In this document: piece by piece, positions 22,701 through 32,284 of the stretch
Layout of the letters: each line of letters opens with the position of its first letter
How positions within the stretch are numbered: the first letter of the stretch is position 1
Program-made: the position numbers and the translations under genes
Notes under the pieces: model-generated
What the model was told of the DNA's origin: nothing
Seen by the model: only the letters and a program-made list of their open reading frames with translations
Databases searched by the model: none
Assembly (NCBI GenBank): GCA_949358305.1
Contig: OX442318.1
Coordinates: 13,250,517-13,314,516 of the forward strand
Direction: 5' to 3'
Length of the DNA stretch: 64,000 nucleotides
Source of the DNA: Strigamia acuminata
Taxonomy: Eukaryota; Arthropoda; Chilopoda; Geophilomorpha; Linotaeniidae

Positions 22701-22829
22701 GCATTAGTTTCCGACGTGGGCAATATTTTTAGTCTAACCCTTGGCCTTTCAGTCTTAGCTGCAATTCATTTCTTAATCCATCCGGCACTGGTTCTGGTAA
22801 AGAAGATATTGAATAGCCAAAACGAGTAG
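10728..22829 (+). CDS. Tandem two-domain DEG/ENaC cation channel, copy B (intact)
   Basis: Exons 10728-11204, 18861-18930, 18985-19076, 19130-19216, 19483-19586, 20241-21042, 21624-21708, 21763-21845, 21900-21998, 22072-22181, 22439-22829 join in phase to 799 residues. Half 1: TM1 about 46-65, 'FQFP' at 87-90, cysteine-rich extracellular region, TM2 about 369-395 with DFGG (372-375) and pore motif GLS (382-384). A linker of about 37 residues follows. Half 2: TM1 about 433-452, 'YPNIIIC' at 475-481, a second cysteine-rich region with 'CLPPC', and TM2 with DVGN and GLS (772-774). DEG/ENaC proteins are normally single two-TM subunits forming trimeric Na+ channels; here two are fused. The start follows a 3' splice site (ag|aaaATG), as in copy C, implying a 5' UTR exon. 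Intron 1 carries a BEL/Pao element and a solo LTR; intron 4 carries a TIR element. The classical His-Gly gating motif appears as His-Pro (33-34). Ligand unknown. Confidence 0.9.
11280..11809 (-). repeat. 3' LTR of the BEL/Pao element
   Basis: 530 bp; in element orientation it runs TGTAAAATC..CATTTCGTAAA. It retains the uninterrupted site (CACGATAATACACAATAAGG) where the right LTR carries a MITE. The element side is bordered by a run of G in window orientation (11811-11821). Confidence 0.92.
11830..17022 (-). CDS. BEL/Pao gag-pol polyprotein
   Basis: One uninterrupted 1730-residue frame. In order: N-terminal coiled region; DUF1759-like gag ('KFKGDPLDWADFWGNFE'); zinc knuckles (CFKCLKKGHSSRNC followed by CKLCQRHH); DUF1758-type aspartic protease with 'LIDPGSQSSFV', where Pro replaces the usual Ser/Thr of D-S/T-G; reverse transcriptase ('IVFDASAKG', 'LSDIEKAFLQ', catalytic 'YVDDLLG'); RNase H ('LFCDASPKAYG'); H2C2 zinc-binding segment ('HHRTLHGG..CVTCRR'); integrase core ('GIDFAGPL', 'IVYSDNAKTF'); and a C-terminal DUF5641-like tail. 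All are hallmarks of BEL/Pao elements that replicate through an RNA intermediate in virus-like particles. With no stops or frameshifts the element may still be active; the protease Pro is the one odd residue. Confidence 0.95.
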   Translation of the reverse strand: MADDLAVLKAQRAVTRRLTTTTITKAKTILAGIPINELDLKKIKVHLQAKSNELKSLDAKILAMLTDEQEIDEEITRSETEYHEKIIDCGVEIDEALITFIAPPTTPVLPPITNNYHGTASVPQDSPMRLPKYDTIKFKGDPLDWADFWGNFEISIDTKTNISAQSKLVYLKSLLDGEAALVLKGLPPTNENYPIAKKLLLERFGRTDVLLSAHLRSLMKMKPVRDILDPIPLQKLYDECETHVRGLNAANMNVDAIDATACPLILGLVPRQISLEFSRQYPDGKYKAKDLLDMVRNELVHHNKIENFQDLHRSTEKSKPEKVDVDKPVHKTHNRVPSARVLSTTISNCMFCNKTHERDGCLTTATERKEFVKKEGRCFKCLKKGHSSRNCTYRVTCKLCQRHHNQLVCEGPSETPKEKVTLLVSTNENLAAYAQPPTTTLATIFVKIQNESRESTVQCLIDPGSQSSFVLASLAKDMHLKPNGEEHLSVHTFGNQTPLNTKGNRFELKLCNVGDKNRSLCVNALETPWITKPICTKLQAGLRAALERDQIVIDSGNNTNCDIFILLGADCIAKILTGCIRKIEENLIAIETLFGWTLMGSSINVTTMSTLVTRVCSVRLEERLDESLKKFWELESIGIRHESEDETLTDRNSCAIRFREQVTREEGRYVVALPWLVEPRKLHNNYEIAEKRFWNLVRKFKKNPGFYAAYKQIFDDQIRDGIIEEVNEPQHENSYYMPHRAVIKEDRVTTKIRIVFDASAKGKNELSLNDCLDSGPNLLPEILILLILFRKEPFAYLSDIEKAFLQLLLRMADRDFVRFLWTPEEWDGRQFVKPRVMRQKRVVFGVKSSPYLLNDSIQLHLDNMREKYEETVAQIKDKFYVDDLLGCAKSEGEVEKIFHEARKLMMEAHMPLRKWQSNSQSLRELFAREIPSDANLVDADKHSTSVLGLIWNFITDHLLLEIGEWADAQDQLKESKRLIVQSVARIYDPLGFATPFVIVGKLMFQELWTRNIGWDSPLPPDISKQWSSWRQQVVLLRKIAVPRHYSAGQQSNPDRELHLFCDASPKAYGVVVYIRTKNETSVEVTLCMSKSRVAPLKSLTLPKLELMGALLLSRVAVKLKKLEIQRVFYWTDSSITYFWIREQQKKSNPFVSNRVREIRTNTEVACWRHCPGKVNPADKLTRGMEADKLVQDIEWWSGPEWLKKDETHWPQKFDEETESNFEEEIEEIDTRVNVTRSSEEAIFDIEKYSSWTKVKRITAWILRFCHNSRKIETVIGPLKTEELETAEIYWLRSIQKQRFSEEIYSLKNSTKLKSDSPLASVAVVLDQNEIIRIDSRIRFNTGIENFVSPIVLDSNSPAVKLIVEDCHHRTLHGGLGNTLSEFRAKYWVKKGRKFIKTLISRCVTCRRVNAKLMTQTVGLLPADRVNRAEPFQIIGIDFAGPLYTKNGKKTYIALFTCAVVRAVHLELVSDLTTEKFILAFKRLIARRGVPGIVYSDNAKTFKRAEKDLSLFINSFSHELFQGFLSKQKIQWKFIVELAPWWGGFWERLVKTVKLSLKKVLARSSLDFEELSTVLTEVEAAVNSRPITYVTDDPLEQEPLTPSHFLTGGRLITLPDVYSPESRVDNSFRPELVKRWKLRQRLINLLWRRWTHEYLVELREFRRVRTSKEVQIGDLVLIQEQGQPRMSWKMARVSNTFIGRDEKIRSCELTLPEGKTLRRPVQRLCSLEASD
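17092..17109 (-). other. Primer-binding site of the BEL/Pao element
   Basis: On the minus strand TTGGTGCCGAAACCCGGG directly follows the 5' LTR. The same 18-mer follows the second BEL/Pao LTR at 63403. It is expected to pair with a tRNA 3' end; the tRNA species is not identified here. Confidence 0.9.
17110..17962 (-). repeat. 5' LTR of the BEL/Pao element, interrupted by a MITE
   Basis: 530 bp of LTR plus 323 bp (a 321-bp MITE and a duplicated TA). Sequence on both sides matches the left LTR without visible difference. Confidence 0.92.
17461..17781. mobile_element. MITE with CCGTACTGCC ends and TA duplication
   Basis: Inverted ends CCGTACTGCCTCGATTTAAC / GTTAAATCGAGGCAGTACGG, TA on both flanks, and the empty site present in the other LTR of the same retrotransposon. 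The interior has many GCCGGCGTTTA-like repeats in both orientations. A 159-bp relative lies at 61444. Confidence 0.92.
18143..18665 (+). mobile_element. Copia-family solo LTR
   Basis: It starts TGTGACCACTTGGCCACCC and shares ordered blocks with the inverted copy beside the Copia fragment at 1530-2054. No coding sequence is attached, so it looks like a solo LTR in intron 1 of copy B. The right boundary is approximate. Confidence 0.6.
19603..20188. mobile_element. TIR element in intron 4 of copy B
   Basis: Ends AGGTGCATTCAATCTTA and TAAGATTGAACGCACTT are near-perfect inverted repeats. AAT flanks both sides (19600-19602, 20189-20191). Copy A has the uninterrupted intron at the matching place (CAAATCAACGTTTAACTG), which confirms the insertion. 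The interior contains repeated AAATCA/TGATTT-type words and no convincing protein. Confidence 0.8.
22195..22408. other. Insertion of about 200 bp in intron 9 of copy B
   Basis: The intron is 257 nt in copy B but 57 nt in copy A. Flanking intron ends still align (AAAGATGTCG.GCA.GG and CTTATTTTCTCTATTTA). No clear inverted ends were found. Origin unknown. Confidence 0.65.
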
Positions 22830-24806
22830 TGTGCTTGAAATTTAAAATCGATAAAAACATTCTTCTCAACAGATGTAACAGACGAAAAATATATTTTATG
22901 AGCATTAATGTATAACGCAAAGTTTTACAGTATTAGAACACTTAAACTTGAATTTTTAATAAATTAAATGTCTTCACTTCAGTTAAAATTCTTATCTTAA
23001 AACATTTTCCTCAAATGTAAAATGTGTTAAATCAAATATGGCAAACTGGAACATATTATTTTGGCTCATTTGTCTACACCCATGAATTCATAACAATTCA
23101 TTACTTAGCACCTACTCAAGCCTATTTTTAATGATAAAACGCACATAACCCACAATATGTACTTTGTGTATACTAAAATATGTAACCGGTTCATAATCCC
23201 GAGACTGAATAAATACTACCTAAATACCAAAATAAAACAGAAAAAGTTGAGTTCCACATGGTCGCTAGAACAATGCTGTCGTCTTGGTCTCGCTATTTGT
23301 CGTCTCTCGGGTCCGTAAGTTGGACGCAGTGGAATGCTCAACAAGCCTTTTTTCCATGCCTGTTCTGTCTAGAGGGTTTGAGGGTTGCGAATACGTCAGA
23401 TGGGAAGTTATTCCTCACAATGCTCGAGCACTTCGTGGACGAAAGAGCCAATTGGAACTGTTACTCTTTCAGTAGCTGCATTCAAAAACTAAAATATTTT
23501 GTGTTTTACTTCAATTTTAAACCAAAAATGACATCATTTCCTGTTTAAACCCTTGTTAAAACTTAAAACACACTTAAACTAAAATGGTTATTTTAATTTT
23601 TGAATGCAGCTACTGTAATTTGCAATGGCAGTTCCTCACTTACGCTGGAATCGCCGGCTCGCACAATCGGTGAGAAGTACACTTGTTATACTTATGTAGC
23701 AGATCCTCGATCAATCCAATTCATTGGTGAAGTTGGCCTGACAGTGAGGTGGTTGCTGTGTTGCTTGTATGGTTGTTCTGTAAGTTCTATCATAAAGCCG
23801 GGAAAACCCCAGCTTCATACAGTGGGGTCAGGTGACAAGGGCAGTCAATGATCGATGCCACCTGTCATTCCTTCGATCTTCTGAGAACACACACTTGTTC
23901 TTTGGAGGGATACCTTGGGGGAAACGATCCTGTAATCTTGTGACTCACAAGTCAGAAGGAAGTCGCTCACGGAATGTCTCGGGCACACACGTTTTTGGGT
24001 CACCATAGTATGATATTGTCTTTTTTTATGTTGTACATAAAATTTTTAGACACAAAAATAAACTTCTTAAGACAAAGATGGGTTTAAAGGCAAAACTTAT
24101 TCAGAAAGTGTGTTTAAGATATGAATATTATTCATTAAAGAATCTTACCTTGATCAGTAAAGTTGCGAAGTTGAATTTTCCAGCATATCGCAGTTAACAT
24201 ACAGAGCTTCGTAATTGGCTGAATGTTCCAAGACCTGTGATTGGTCATTTATGACGGCCAAACGAGTGTGACGCGATTATGAAACCGTCAGTGATACATT
24301 GCACCACCAGATGAATAAAAACGAGAGAGAAAAATTGTAAAAAAAATCAATAAATCAATAAATGAATAAATAAATAAAAAGAACTAAATTTTAAAAAGTT
24401 TGCTGCAACATTAAATGGTTTGAATTTTGTTCCATTATTCTTCCCTGGTAGTTTCGCCCCAGCATGATACCGCACGTTATTCAAAGGCGCTGTCTAAACC
24501 TTAAATCCAATTGCCACCACTAGGTGTTAGCAGCGGTTTCCCAGACGCCCGCATTCCTTCCGCGTATTTCAAGAAGGTTTATTTACATTTTGTTTTGTCT
24601 TATAATTTCAATTGTCTGCAACGACGAATTAATCCGGAAATCAAATGTAGTCTCTCGTATTTTTAGCATTTAAAAACCGATCGATTTGTGATTGGCCGTT
24701 AATAATTTCCTTTTTTTTCCTCCCGTTTTCTCGCAGCTTTGTGTCGTTACTACGTCGCGATGTCCATTCCGCGTGCGAACGAAAACATTTGTTTTTGCGA
24801 TGCAAA
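22830..24806. other. Intergenic region between copy B and the CEP164-like gene
   Basis: It contains a possible poly(A) signal for copy B (AATAAA near 22957) and a small TIR element at 23470. The region from 24560 presumably holds the CEP164-like promoter and 5' UTR. Short open frames around 23258-23850 have no recognisable domain. Confidence 0.5.
23470..23615. mobile_element. Small TIR element
   Basis: CAGTAGCTGCATTCAAAAA at the left and its reverse complement at the right enclose about 100 bp of AT-rich DNA. No clear target duplication was identified. Confidence 0.6.
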
Positions 24807-27800
24807 ATGAGCAGTGACAACGATGTATCTGAACAACTCGTGATGTCTGAATACTTTGACGACGAATATATTGTTAGCGAAGAAGGTCGTTTGAATTTTT
24901 TTTCATTTTAAAAAATTAATTTTTGATCAAATTATTTTTTTTGTTTTTTTATTTTTAGAAATACAAGAGTTTGCGCGATCTATTGGAATCAAGCCGGAGA
25001 TCGAAAGTGATTTGTTATGGATTGCTAGAGAAGGGATTTTAGCGCCGCTGCCGGACGAGTGGAAACCTTGGTATAATTTAGTCGCGGTGGTTTTCTCTTG
25101 TTTATTTTGTGAGGAAGGTTGGAAATGGAGAAATTTGTTGTTTGGGTGGCTGGGGAGAGGTGTACATGAGCGAATAATTCAATTTCTGGGATTTTTGGGT
25201 ATTAATTTTGATTATTACCTGTGAAAATTCAATTTTCATGAGAATTAAATGTAATTATGCTTTTAGAAAAATTAGAATTTTATTTTTTCAGTAATAAGGG
25301 ACTAAAAATTCAATTTTTTCTCGAAAAAAAAATCTATTTTTATTCAAAAAATTCAATTTGTGCCCGAAAATTCCAATAAAAATTCTATATTAACCGGAAA
25401 AATTCAATATTATCTTGAAAAATTCAATATTAACTGGAAAAATTCAATATTAACTGAAAAATTTCAATATTAACTGGAAAAATTCAATATTCACTGGAAT
25501 AATTTAATATTAACTGGAAAAATTCAATATTAACTAGGAATACTTACCTTAAAAACTAAAATTTTATTTGAAAAATCCAAGTTTTCTTTGTAAAATTTAG
25601 TCTCTCCTTAAAATCTTTCAATTTCAACTTGAGAATTCAATTCAAAACTAATCCTGATTTAAAACTAATGTTTGTGATGTTTTCCACCGTTCTTTTAGCG
25701 CTGACATCGACGGCTCAATTTATTATTTCAACTTCAAAAGCGGCGAAAGTCTGTGGGAACATCCACACGATGGCCACTACCGTGCCTTAGTTGACAAAGA
25801 AAGGAAGAAAAAGAAAGAAAAGGAAGCCAAAAAGGACATACTCATCGATAAAGTATATTTTAAAACAAAAATTAAATTCCTTTTTTAATTTTTCCATTTT
25901 TAATGTTCAATTTAGTCGGCCGATCTCCTCTCGTCGCGCAAACGCATCAGCACGTTGAGTCCGATCAAACCTTCCCCGAATTTGGTGATTTTTAACAAAT
26001 TTAAACATTTCTTTCCACCTTTTATTTATTTTATGATTTCTAGTTAAATTTGCCCACAGTTCGCGTGTCCACGAATCAAAATAAAAGTAAAACGAGCTCT
26101 AAATTAGTCCGATCTTCGAGCGACACTTTTATTTTGGTAAGATTTCGTTTCGTTTACGTCGTTTTAAATCGAATTTATTTGTTTCGCACCGCAAGGAGCC
26201 CAAACCGAGCTCGTTGTCACCGATCAAGAGGCCGAACGAGCCGAAAAAACTCGACAAAACCAAAGTATTCGTCGAAAAAATGACAAAAAATGCAAAAATA
26301 AACAATTTTTTCTCGCGAAACAGCGAAAGAATGCGCACGGCAACTCGCAGCCAGCGATGAACCGTGTTGGACGATCGGCGGAATACCACGGAATCGAGCG
26401 CCGGAGTCCGACGAGCGACGAACTGGAGAAAATTCGACGCGACTTCATGACGCTGAGCACGACCGATTCGGACCACACGGGCGAGAAGTCGAAGAATTCG
26501 GAGAAACGAAACGTGCGCTTCAATCTGGACTTGGAGGACGACGACCAGTTCCATTTCTCGTACGAGGAGACGGACCACGACGTGTCGTTGGACATGGGCG
26601 GGCCGCCGATGGACGAGAGTCGGAACGACAGTGCGGGCGATTTCGTCGCGCCCAGTTTGGATTTGTTGATGGATCCGAACGAGTTGAAACCCGTGCAAAA
26701 AGTATGCGTGTCAATAGATGGCGCTTTTTAGTTTTAAGTGTTTTATGTTTAATTTAATTTCAGGATTCGAGTGTCGATTTGCGATCAACGAAGCCCAAGC
26801 TCGCACCTTTGGTGATTTCGAACGTGACATCTGCCGGCGAGGGGAGTAAAATGTATGAAATTGTGTTTTTAGTCTTTTTCGGCGTTTTAGATTTTTCTGT
26901 GAAGTGGTTATTTTAACAGAAAAATGTGTGCGTTTTTTGGTCTAAAAAAGATTTTTTGTGAGGAAAATTATTTTTATCCGTTATAGCATTTTAGGACTTG
27001 AAATAGCAGTATTTTGCTCTAAAATAACATTTTAGGACTTGAAATGGCAGTATTTTGGTCTAAAATAACATTTTAGTTCTTGAAATGGCAACATTTTGGT
27101 CTGAAATAACATTTTTGCATGGGAAATGGCTGTATTTTGGTCTAAAATAACATTTTAGTTCTTGAAATAGCAGTATTTTGGTCTAAAATAACATTTTTGC
27201 ATGGGAAATGGCTGTATTTTGGTCTAAAATAACATTTTAGGACTTGAAATGGCAGTATTTTGGTCTAAAATAACATTTTAGTTCTTGAAATGGCAACATT
27301 TTGGTCTAAAATAACATTTTTGCATGGGAAATGGCTGTATTTTGGTCTAAAATAACATTTTAGTTCTTGAAATATCAGTATTTTGGTCTAAAATAACATT
27401 TTAAGACTTGAAATGGCAATATTGTGGCCTAAAATAACATTTTAGGACTTGAAATGGCAATATTATGGTCTAAAATACGATTTTTGCATGGGAAATGTCT
27501 GTATTTAGGCCTAAAATTGCAGTTTTGAGTTGAAATTGCAGTTTTTTTGTTTGAAATACCATTTTGGGACACAAATTTTAACATACTGGTCTAAAATACC
27601 CAACTTATACACGCAAAATGCATAATTCGTTGCTAGTTATTACTGTTTTCTTCAATTTTAGCTCGATTTTGGAGGAAATGGATTCCGAAGAGAAGATAAG
27701 CGACGAACCGAGAAAGACAAACAAAGTGGGCATCGACGAGGAAGAAAAACTAAAACGAGAGCACGAAGAAACACTGGACAAACTACGCGTGATATTCGCG

Positions 27801-30800
27801 CAGGAATTGAACGACGAAGAAGAGCGTTTGCGCGAGCACAAGAAGACCCAGCTGGACGCGCTGCGAGCCGGCTTGGAATCGACGCAAACGGAAGCGGAAA
27901 ATCGCCTCAAAGCCGAAATGGACGCCAAACTGAACGAAACAAAAACGAAATTCGACTCCGCCGTCGTCGCCGAACGACTGCAGTTGGAAAAAGAGACGAC
28001 GAAACGACTGGACGAATTCAGATCCGCCTTACAAGCGCAAGAAAACCGCGAAACCGACGAACTGAGAGCGAAATTCGCCGCCGATTTGGCCGAAACGAAG
28101 CGAAAAATGGCGGACAAACAGCACAAAGTATGGAAATCAATCGATCAATCGATCGAAATGATTTTTGACATTTTTCGTAGGTTGTTGATGATTTGCAGGT
28201 GCAGGAAGTCGACGAATACAAGAATAAATCGACGGCGATGATGGAGGACAAGAAGCGAGAGATTGACGACGAATTTCGGAGTGTTATTGACAAACTGAAA
28301 GCCGAATATTCATCAAAAGTGAGGGATTTTCGGCTTTTTAAACCGATTGATTAATTTTTTGTTTTATTTTAGGAAGTAAAGGAGAAGGGGGTCCTCGAAG
28401 ACGAATTCGAGATGATTAAAGCGCGAATCGAGAGCGAAAGAAGCGACGAATTAGAGCGAATCGAAAGCGATTGGAACGAGAGGAAATTGAAATTGGAGGA
28501 GCAGATCCGCTCGGAGGAGGAGAGATTGGGGAATAATTTGAAGAAACTTCGAGAGGAATACGAGAACGAGGTTAACGAACGATTTGTTATTGTTTTTGAT
28601 GCATTTGTCTGATTTTTGTTGGATTTTGTTTGATTTTTGTTTGATTTTGTCTGATTTTGATGGATTTTGTCTGATTTTTGATGGATTTTGTCTGATTTTT
28701 GATGGATTTTGTCTGATTTTTGATGGATTTTTGTCTGATTTTTGATGGATTTTGTCTGATTTTTGATGGATTTTGTCTGATTTCAGGTGAAAAGATTATC
28801 GGAGATGAACGAGGACGTGAAGAAACGTCGGGAATCCATTTCGGAGTTGTTGAACGAGTTGGACAGCAGGGAGGATTTCGTGTCGAAACGGAAACGCATT
28901 TTGAATGACGAGATGAACGAGCTGCAAGCGGAACGACACGATCTGGGCAAACAAGTGGAAAACGAGCGGTCGAATTTGGAGCGCGAGAGAAACAACGTGC
29001 GCGAGTTGAGGCGAGAAAAGGCGGAAATCCAAGAGGATTTGAAGAAAATGAAATCGTAAAATCGATTTAATGATGAAAGTGTCCAGAATTATGAATCTCG
29101 ATCTAATTTATCGCTAGAAACGTGCCCGACGAGCCGAATAACGTGAACAACGACGACGAAATGAATAAAAACGACAGCAGCGAGTCGAGCAATGAAGACA
29201 AAGATGGCAGCTCCGATAATTCCTCGGGTAAAGATTTAAAAAATGCAAAAATCGCAAAAATATAATTATTTCGAATTTTTTTCATCATTTTTTTTATTGA
29301 AAATCAGAATCGTCTTTGAGCAGCGCTTCGAATTTCGACACGGAGCCCGAATTTAAGCCGATCGGCTGCGAAAAGCCGAAAAAAGAGGAAAATTTCGAAT
29401 CGCTAGAAAATGGCGGCAAGGAGAAACAAATGTGGAAGAACAAGTTTTCGCCGCCAGATGGGGTAAATTTGGAAATAAGCCTAACGTTAAGTGTGTTGTG
29501 AAAAATGATCTTTTCAGCAATCGAACGGCGCTAAACAAACGATCCAAAACGAGGACAGTAACAAACTAAAATGTCGCCGTCGTTCCAAATCCGCGAACCG
29601 AATTTCACGCTTGACACGAACGATCAAACGAGTCGTGTCGGACGAATCGCTGCAACTCTCGTTCCCGACGCCAACGGACGACAAAGCGGACCAGCTGAGC
29701 GACACCGAGCACACGCTCGCACTTTCGTCATCCCCGTCCGATTTATCGTCCGATTCGGACGAAACTCCACTGCGTGGACAAATGTCGAGCGAATCGTTAG
29801 ACGTGTTGAAAAACAATGCTTTATCCGGTCGAAAATCGTCGAGTAATTTGCAAAAATTCGTCTTAAATCGACTAAAAATGAAAAATTCGATTTAAGACGA
29901 CAAAAGAAATTGAAAAATCCGTTTTATAACGACAAAAAATGAAAAATTCGATTTAAAACGACAAAAGAAATTGAAAAATTTATTTTAAATCGACTAAAAA
30001 ATGAAAAATTCGATTTAAGACGACAAAAGAAATTGAAAAATTCGTTTTAAAACGACAAAAAAAGAGAAGAATTTGTTTCGAAACGACGAAAAATTGAAAT
30101 AGTCGTTGAAAAACGACACAAAAATAGAAAGAATGCGTTTTAAAATGCACAAATTAAAAAATTGGTTCTAAAACGACAAAAAACTTAATTGTTTTTCCTT
30201 GTAGGAAAATCGAAGGAATCGACGACGGGTGGCCAAAACCACTTGATCGCATCGCTGCATAAGATCAACTCCGAGTTGGGACAAGTTTTGACGGTTTTAT
30301 CGGGTCAGCCGGCTCCAGTTTCGCACGTGCCGCGCGTTATTTCGGTGCCCACGTTGCCCGCATTCGCTTCGTGTACGAGAAATGTGAAATTGTGTCGAGT
30401 CTTTGTATTAATTGGTTCGATTTTAGTGCCATTTTCGCGTTCTTTACGCTCGATGCCGGCCGTCGGGCTCGCCGGGGCGTCCATTCTGCCGTCGCGGTCA
30501 CGATCCCGGTCGGGCGTGTCGCCGTTTGGCGTTCCTGTGGTGGAAGCGAAGGAGCAGCCAAAGTGGGCGAGTTATTTCGAGGATAGGAAGGTTCCAGTGT
30601 GTGCCCCGCAGCCGGTGCCAGGTTACGTGGTTAATTCGAATTACGATGTAATGAGGTGAGCAATTCATTATTGTTTGCTTTGTTTTTAAGAGGTTTTAGA
30701 TTGTTTTTCTTTTTTTTTTGAATCGCTTTAAATATCTTTTTATTGTTGAAAAAAGTTAATTTTGGTCGACTGAAGTCGATTATGACCATAAAGATGATCG

Positions 30801-31962
30801 ATTTTGATTTAAATTGTCAATTTGAAAAAAAAAATTCAAATTTAGACCCAAATACCGGGAGTCACTTTTAATAATAAAAAAAAATAGTTTTAGACCCAAA
30901 TAGTCACTTTTAATTATAAAGAATTTAATTTTAGACCCAAATAGTCACTTTTAATCATAAAAAAATAGTTTTAGACCCAAATAGTCACTTTTAATGATAA
31001 AAAATTTAATTTTAAACCCAAATAGTCACTTTTAATCATAAAAAATTTAATTTTAGACCCAAATAGGTAGTCATTTTTAATAAGAAAAAAAAATAGTTTT
31101 AGACCCAAATAGTCCCTTTTAATCATAAAAAAATAGTTTTAGACCTAAATAGTCACTTTTAATCATAAAAAATTTAATTTTAGACCCAAATAGTCACTTT
31201 TAATCATAAAAAATTTAATTTTAGACCCAAATAGTCACTTAAGTATAAAGAATTTAATTTTGGACCCAAATTGTCACTTTAATTACAGATACTGTGCTTC
31301 AATTTAGTCCCAAATGTTCAATTTTAATTATAAAAACATTCAATTTCCACACATATTTCAACAATAAAAAAAATATCAAAATTTGACCAAAATATTTATT
31401 TTCTAACGATAAAATTAAAATACCGGTTGACATTTCTGACGTTAAAAAAATAAAAATTGTCATTTTGAACTATAAAAAATTGGATTTAAAGCATAAATTA
31501 GTCACCACAACTCACATTAAACTCACGGGTAGATTTTAAATAGAATTTTTAATCATAAAAAAATAAGCATTCAATACAAAAAAAACTTAAAAATAAGTTG
31601 GTTGGCCATAAAAAAAACACTACCGGTAAGTTAAAAAAAAATCGATATAACGAACCGATTTCTCAGCTCTCTTGCGTTTCGTTATAACGAGACTCGACTG
31701 TACACTTATTGATTCTTGGCATCGAGCCTTTTCAATGGCACAATTTACAATATCAATAATAAATAGGAGCGAATTAAATTGGATCTTATTTAGACTTCTT
31801 TTTAGGAAAAAAATCGTGGACCAGTCGACATCAAACCTGGGGTCGCGAAGCCATTCTAGCATCGAGGACCAATTGCAGGAGCACCGAGAATGGCTGCGCA
31901 GGTTCCGCCACGAGTCGGGAATCACGAGCAACTCTAGTCCGGCTTGGATCTCAAAATCTTAG
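24807..31962 (+). CDS. CEP164: CEP164-like centriolar distal-appendage protein
   Basis: Exons 24807-24885, 24959-25070, 25699-25852, 25916-25984, 26044-26136, 26196-26264, 26324-26701, 26764-26852, 27662-28127, 28199-28318, 28373-28570, 28787-29055, 29118-29227, 29308-29462, 29518-29842, 30205-30372, 30427-30655, 31806-31962 join in phase to 1079 residues (human about 1460). The N terminus has the family signature: 'EFARSIGI', 'LLWIAREG', '[11 protein letters not shown]', then a WW domain (about 57-90: '[15 protein letters not shown]'). Residues about 348-698 are a long charged coiled coil. Acidic and Ser-rich stretches and a conserved-looking tail ('[14 protein letters not shown]') follow. 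CEP164 recruits TTBK2 and docks basal bodies for ciliogenesis. The donor after exon 15 is a choice between two nearby GTs. Intron 16 (54 nt) is also open in frame, so retention would add 18 residues. Small exons 4-6 are the least certain. Confidence 0.88.
25385..25545. repeat. 20-bp tandem array (CEP164 intron 2)
   Basis: About seven copies of AAAATTCAATATTAACTGGA with few changes. Confidence 0.85.
26985..27530. repeat. 41-bp tandem array (CEP164 intron 8)
   Basis: About 13 copies of a 41-bp unit beginning TTTTGGTCTAAAATAACATT. Two sub-types alternate, one with TTAGTTCTTGAAATGGCA and one with TTTGCATGGGAAATGGCTG, suggesting amplification of higher-order units. Confidence 0.88.
28605..28785. 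repeat. 21-bp tandem array (CEP164 intron 11)
   Basis: About eight copies of GATTTTTGATGGATTTTGTC plus one T. The array runs to the 3' splice site and supplies its pyrimidine-rich context. Confidence 0.85.
29875..30180. repeat. Degenerate repeat region (CEP164 intron 15)
   Basis: Imperfect copies of AAATTCGATTTAAGACGACA and AAAAATTGAAAAATTCGTTT alternate. The copies are more diverged than in the other arrays. Confidence 0.7.
30840..31265. repeat. 40-41-bp tandem array (CEP164 intron 17)
   Basis: About ten copies of a unit starting TTTTAGACCCAAATAGTCAC, then TTTTAATCATAAAAAATTTAA. Unrelated in sequence to the 41-bp array in intron 8. Confidence 0.85.
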
Positions 31963-32284
31963 AAGCAGATTTACACATTTACACTTTGATCTTTATTTTT
32001 CTTAATCCGTCCAGAGAAATTTTTATATACAAAATTTGTTGAGTCAAATAACGGTTATTTCGGATACCCCTAGCCGCAGACCAGTGCCTTGATGGGGATT
32101 GACGGAATCGATTGTGAGAGGCCATATTTTTTATTGTTTAATTTATATAAAATATAAATTATTTATAATTTATTTTTATTATTGTGAATACCGAAGCAGA
32201 TGTAAAGTTTTAAAATTAAATTTTAACTTATTTCATATCTTTAGTCGCCATTTTTTTTAGTTTATTTTATGCATAAATAATAGA

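Noticed and set aside
26129-26714. Minus-strand frames of up to 189 codons
   Set aside because: Antisense to CEP164 exons 6-7, which have domain context, correct phases and splice signals.
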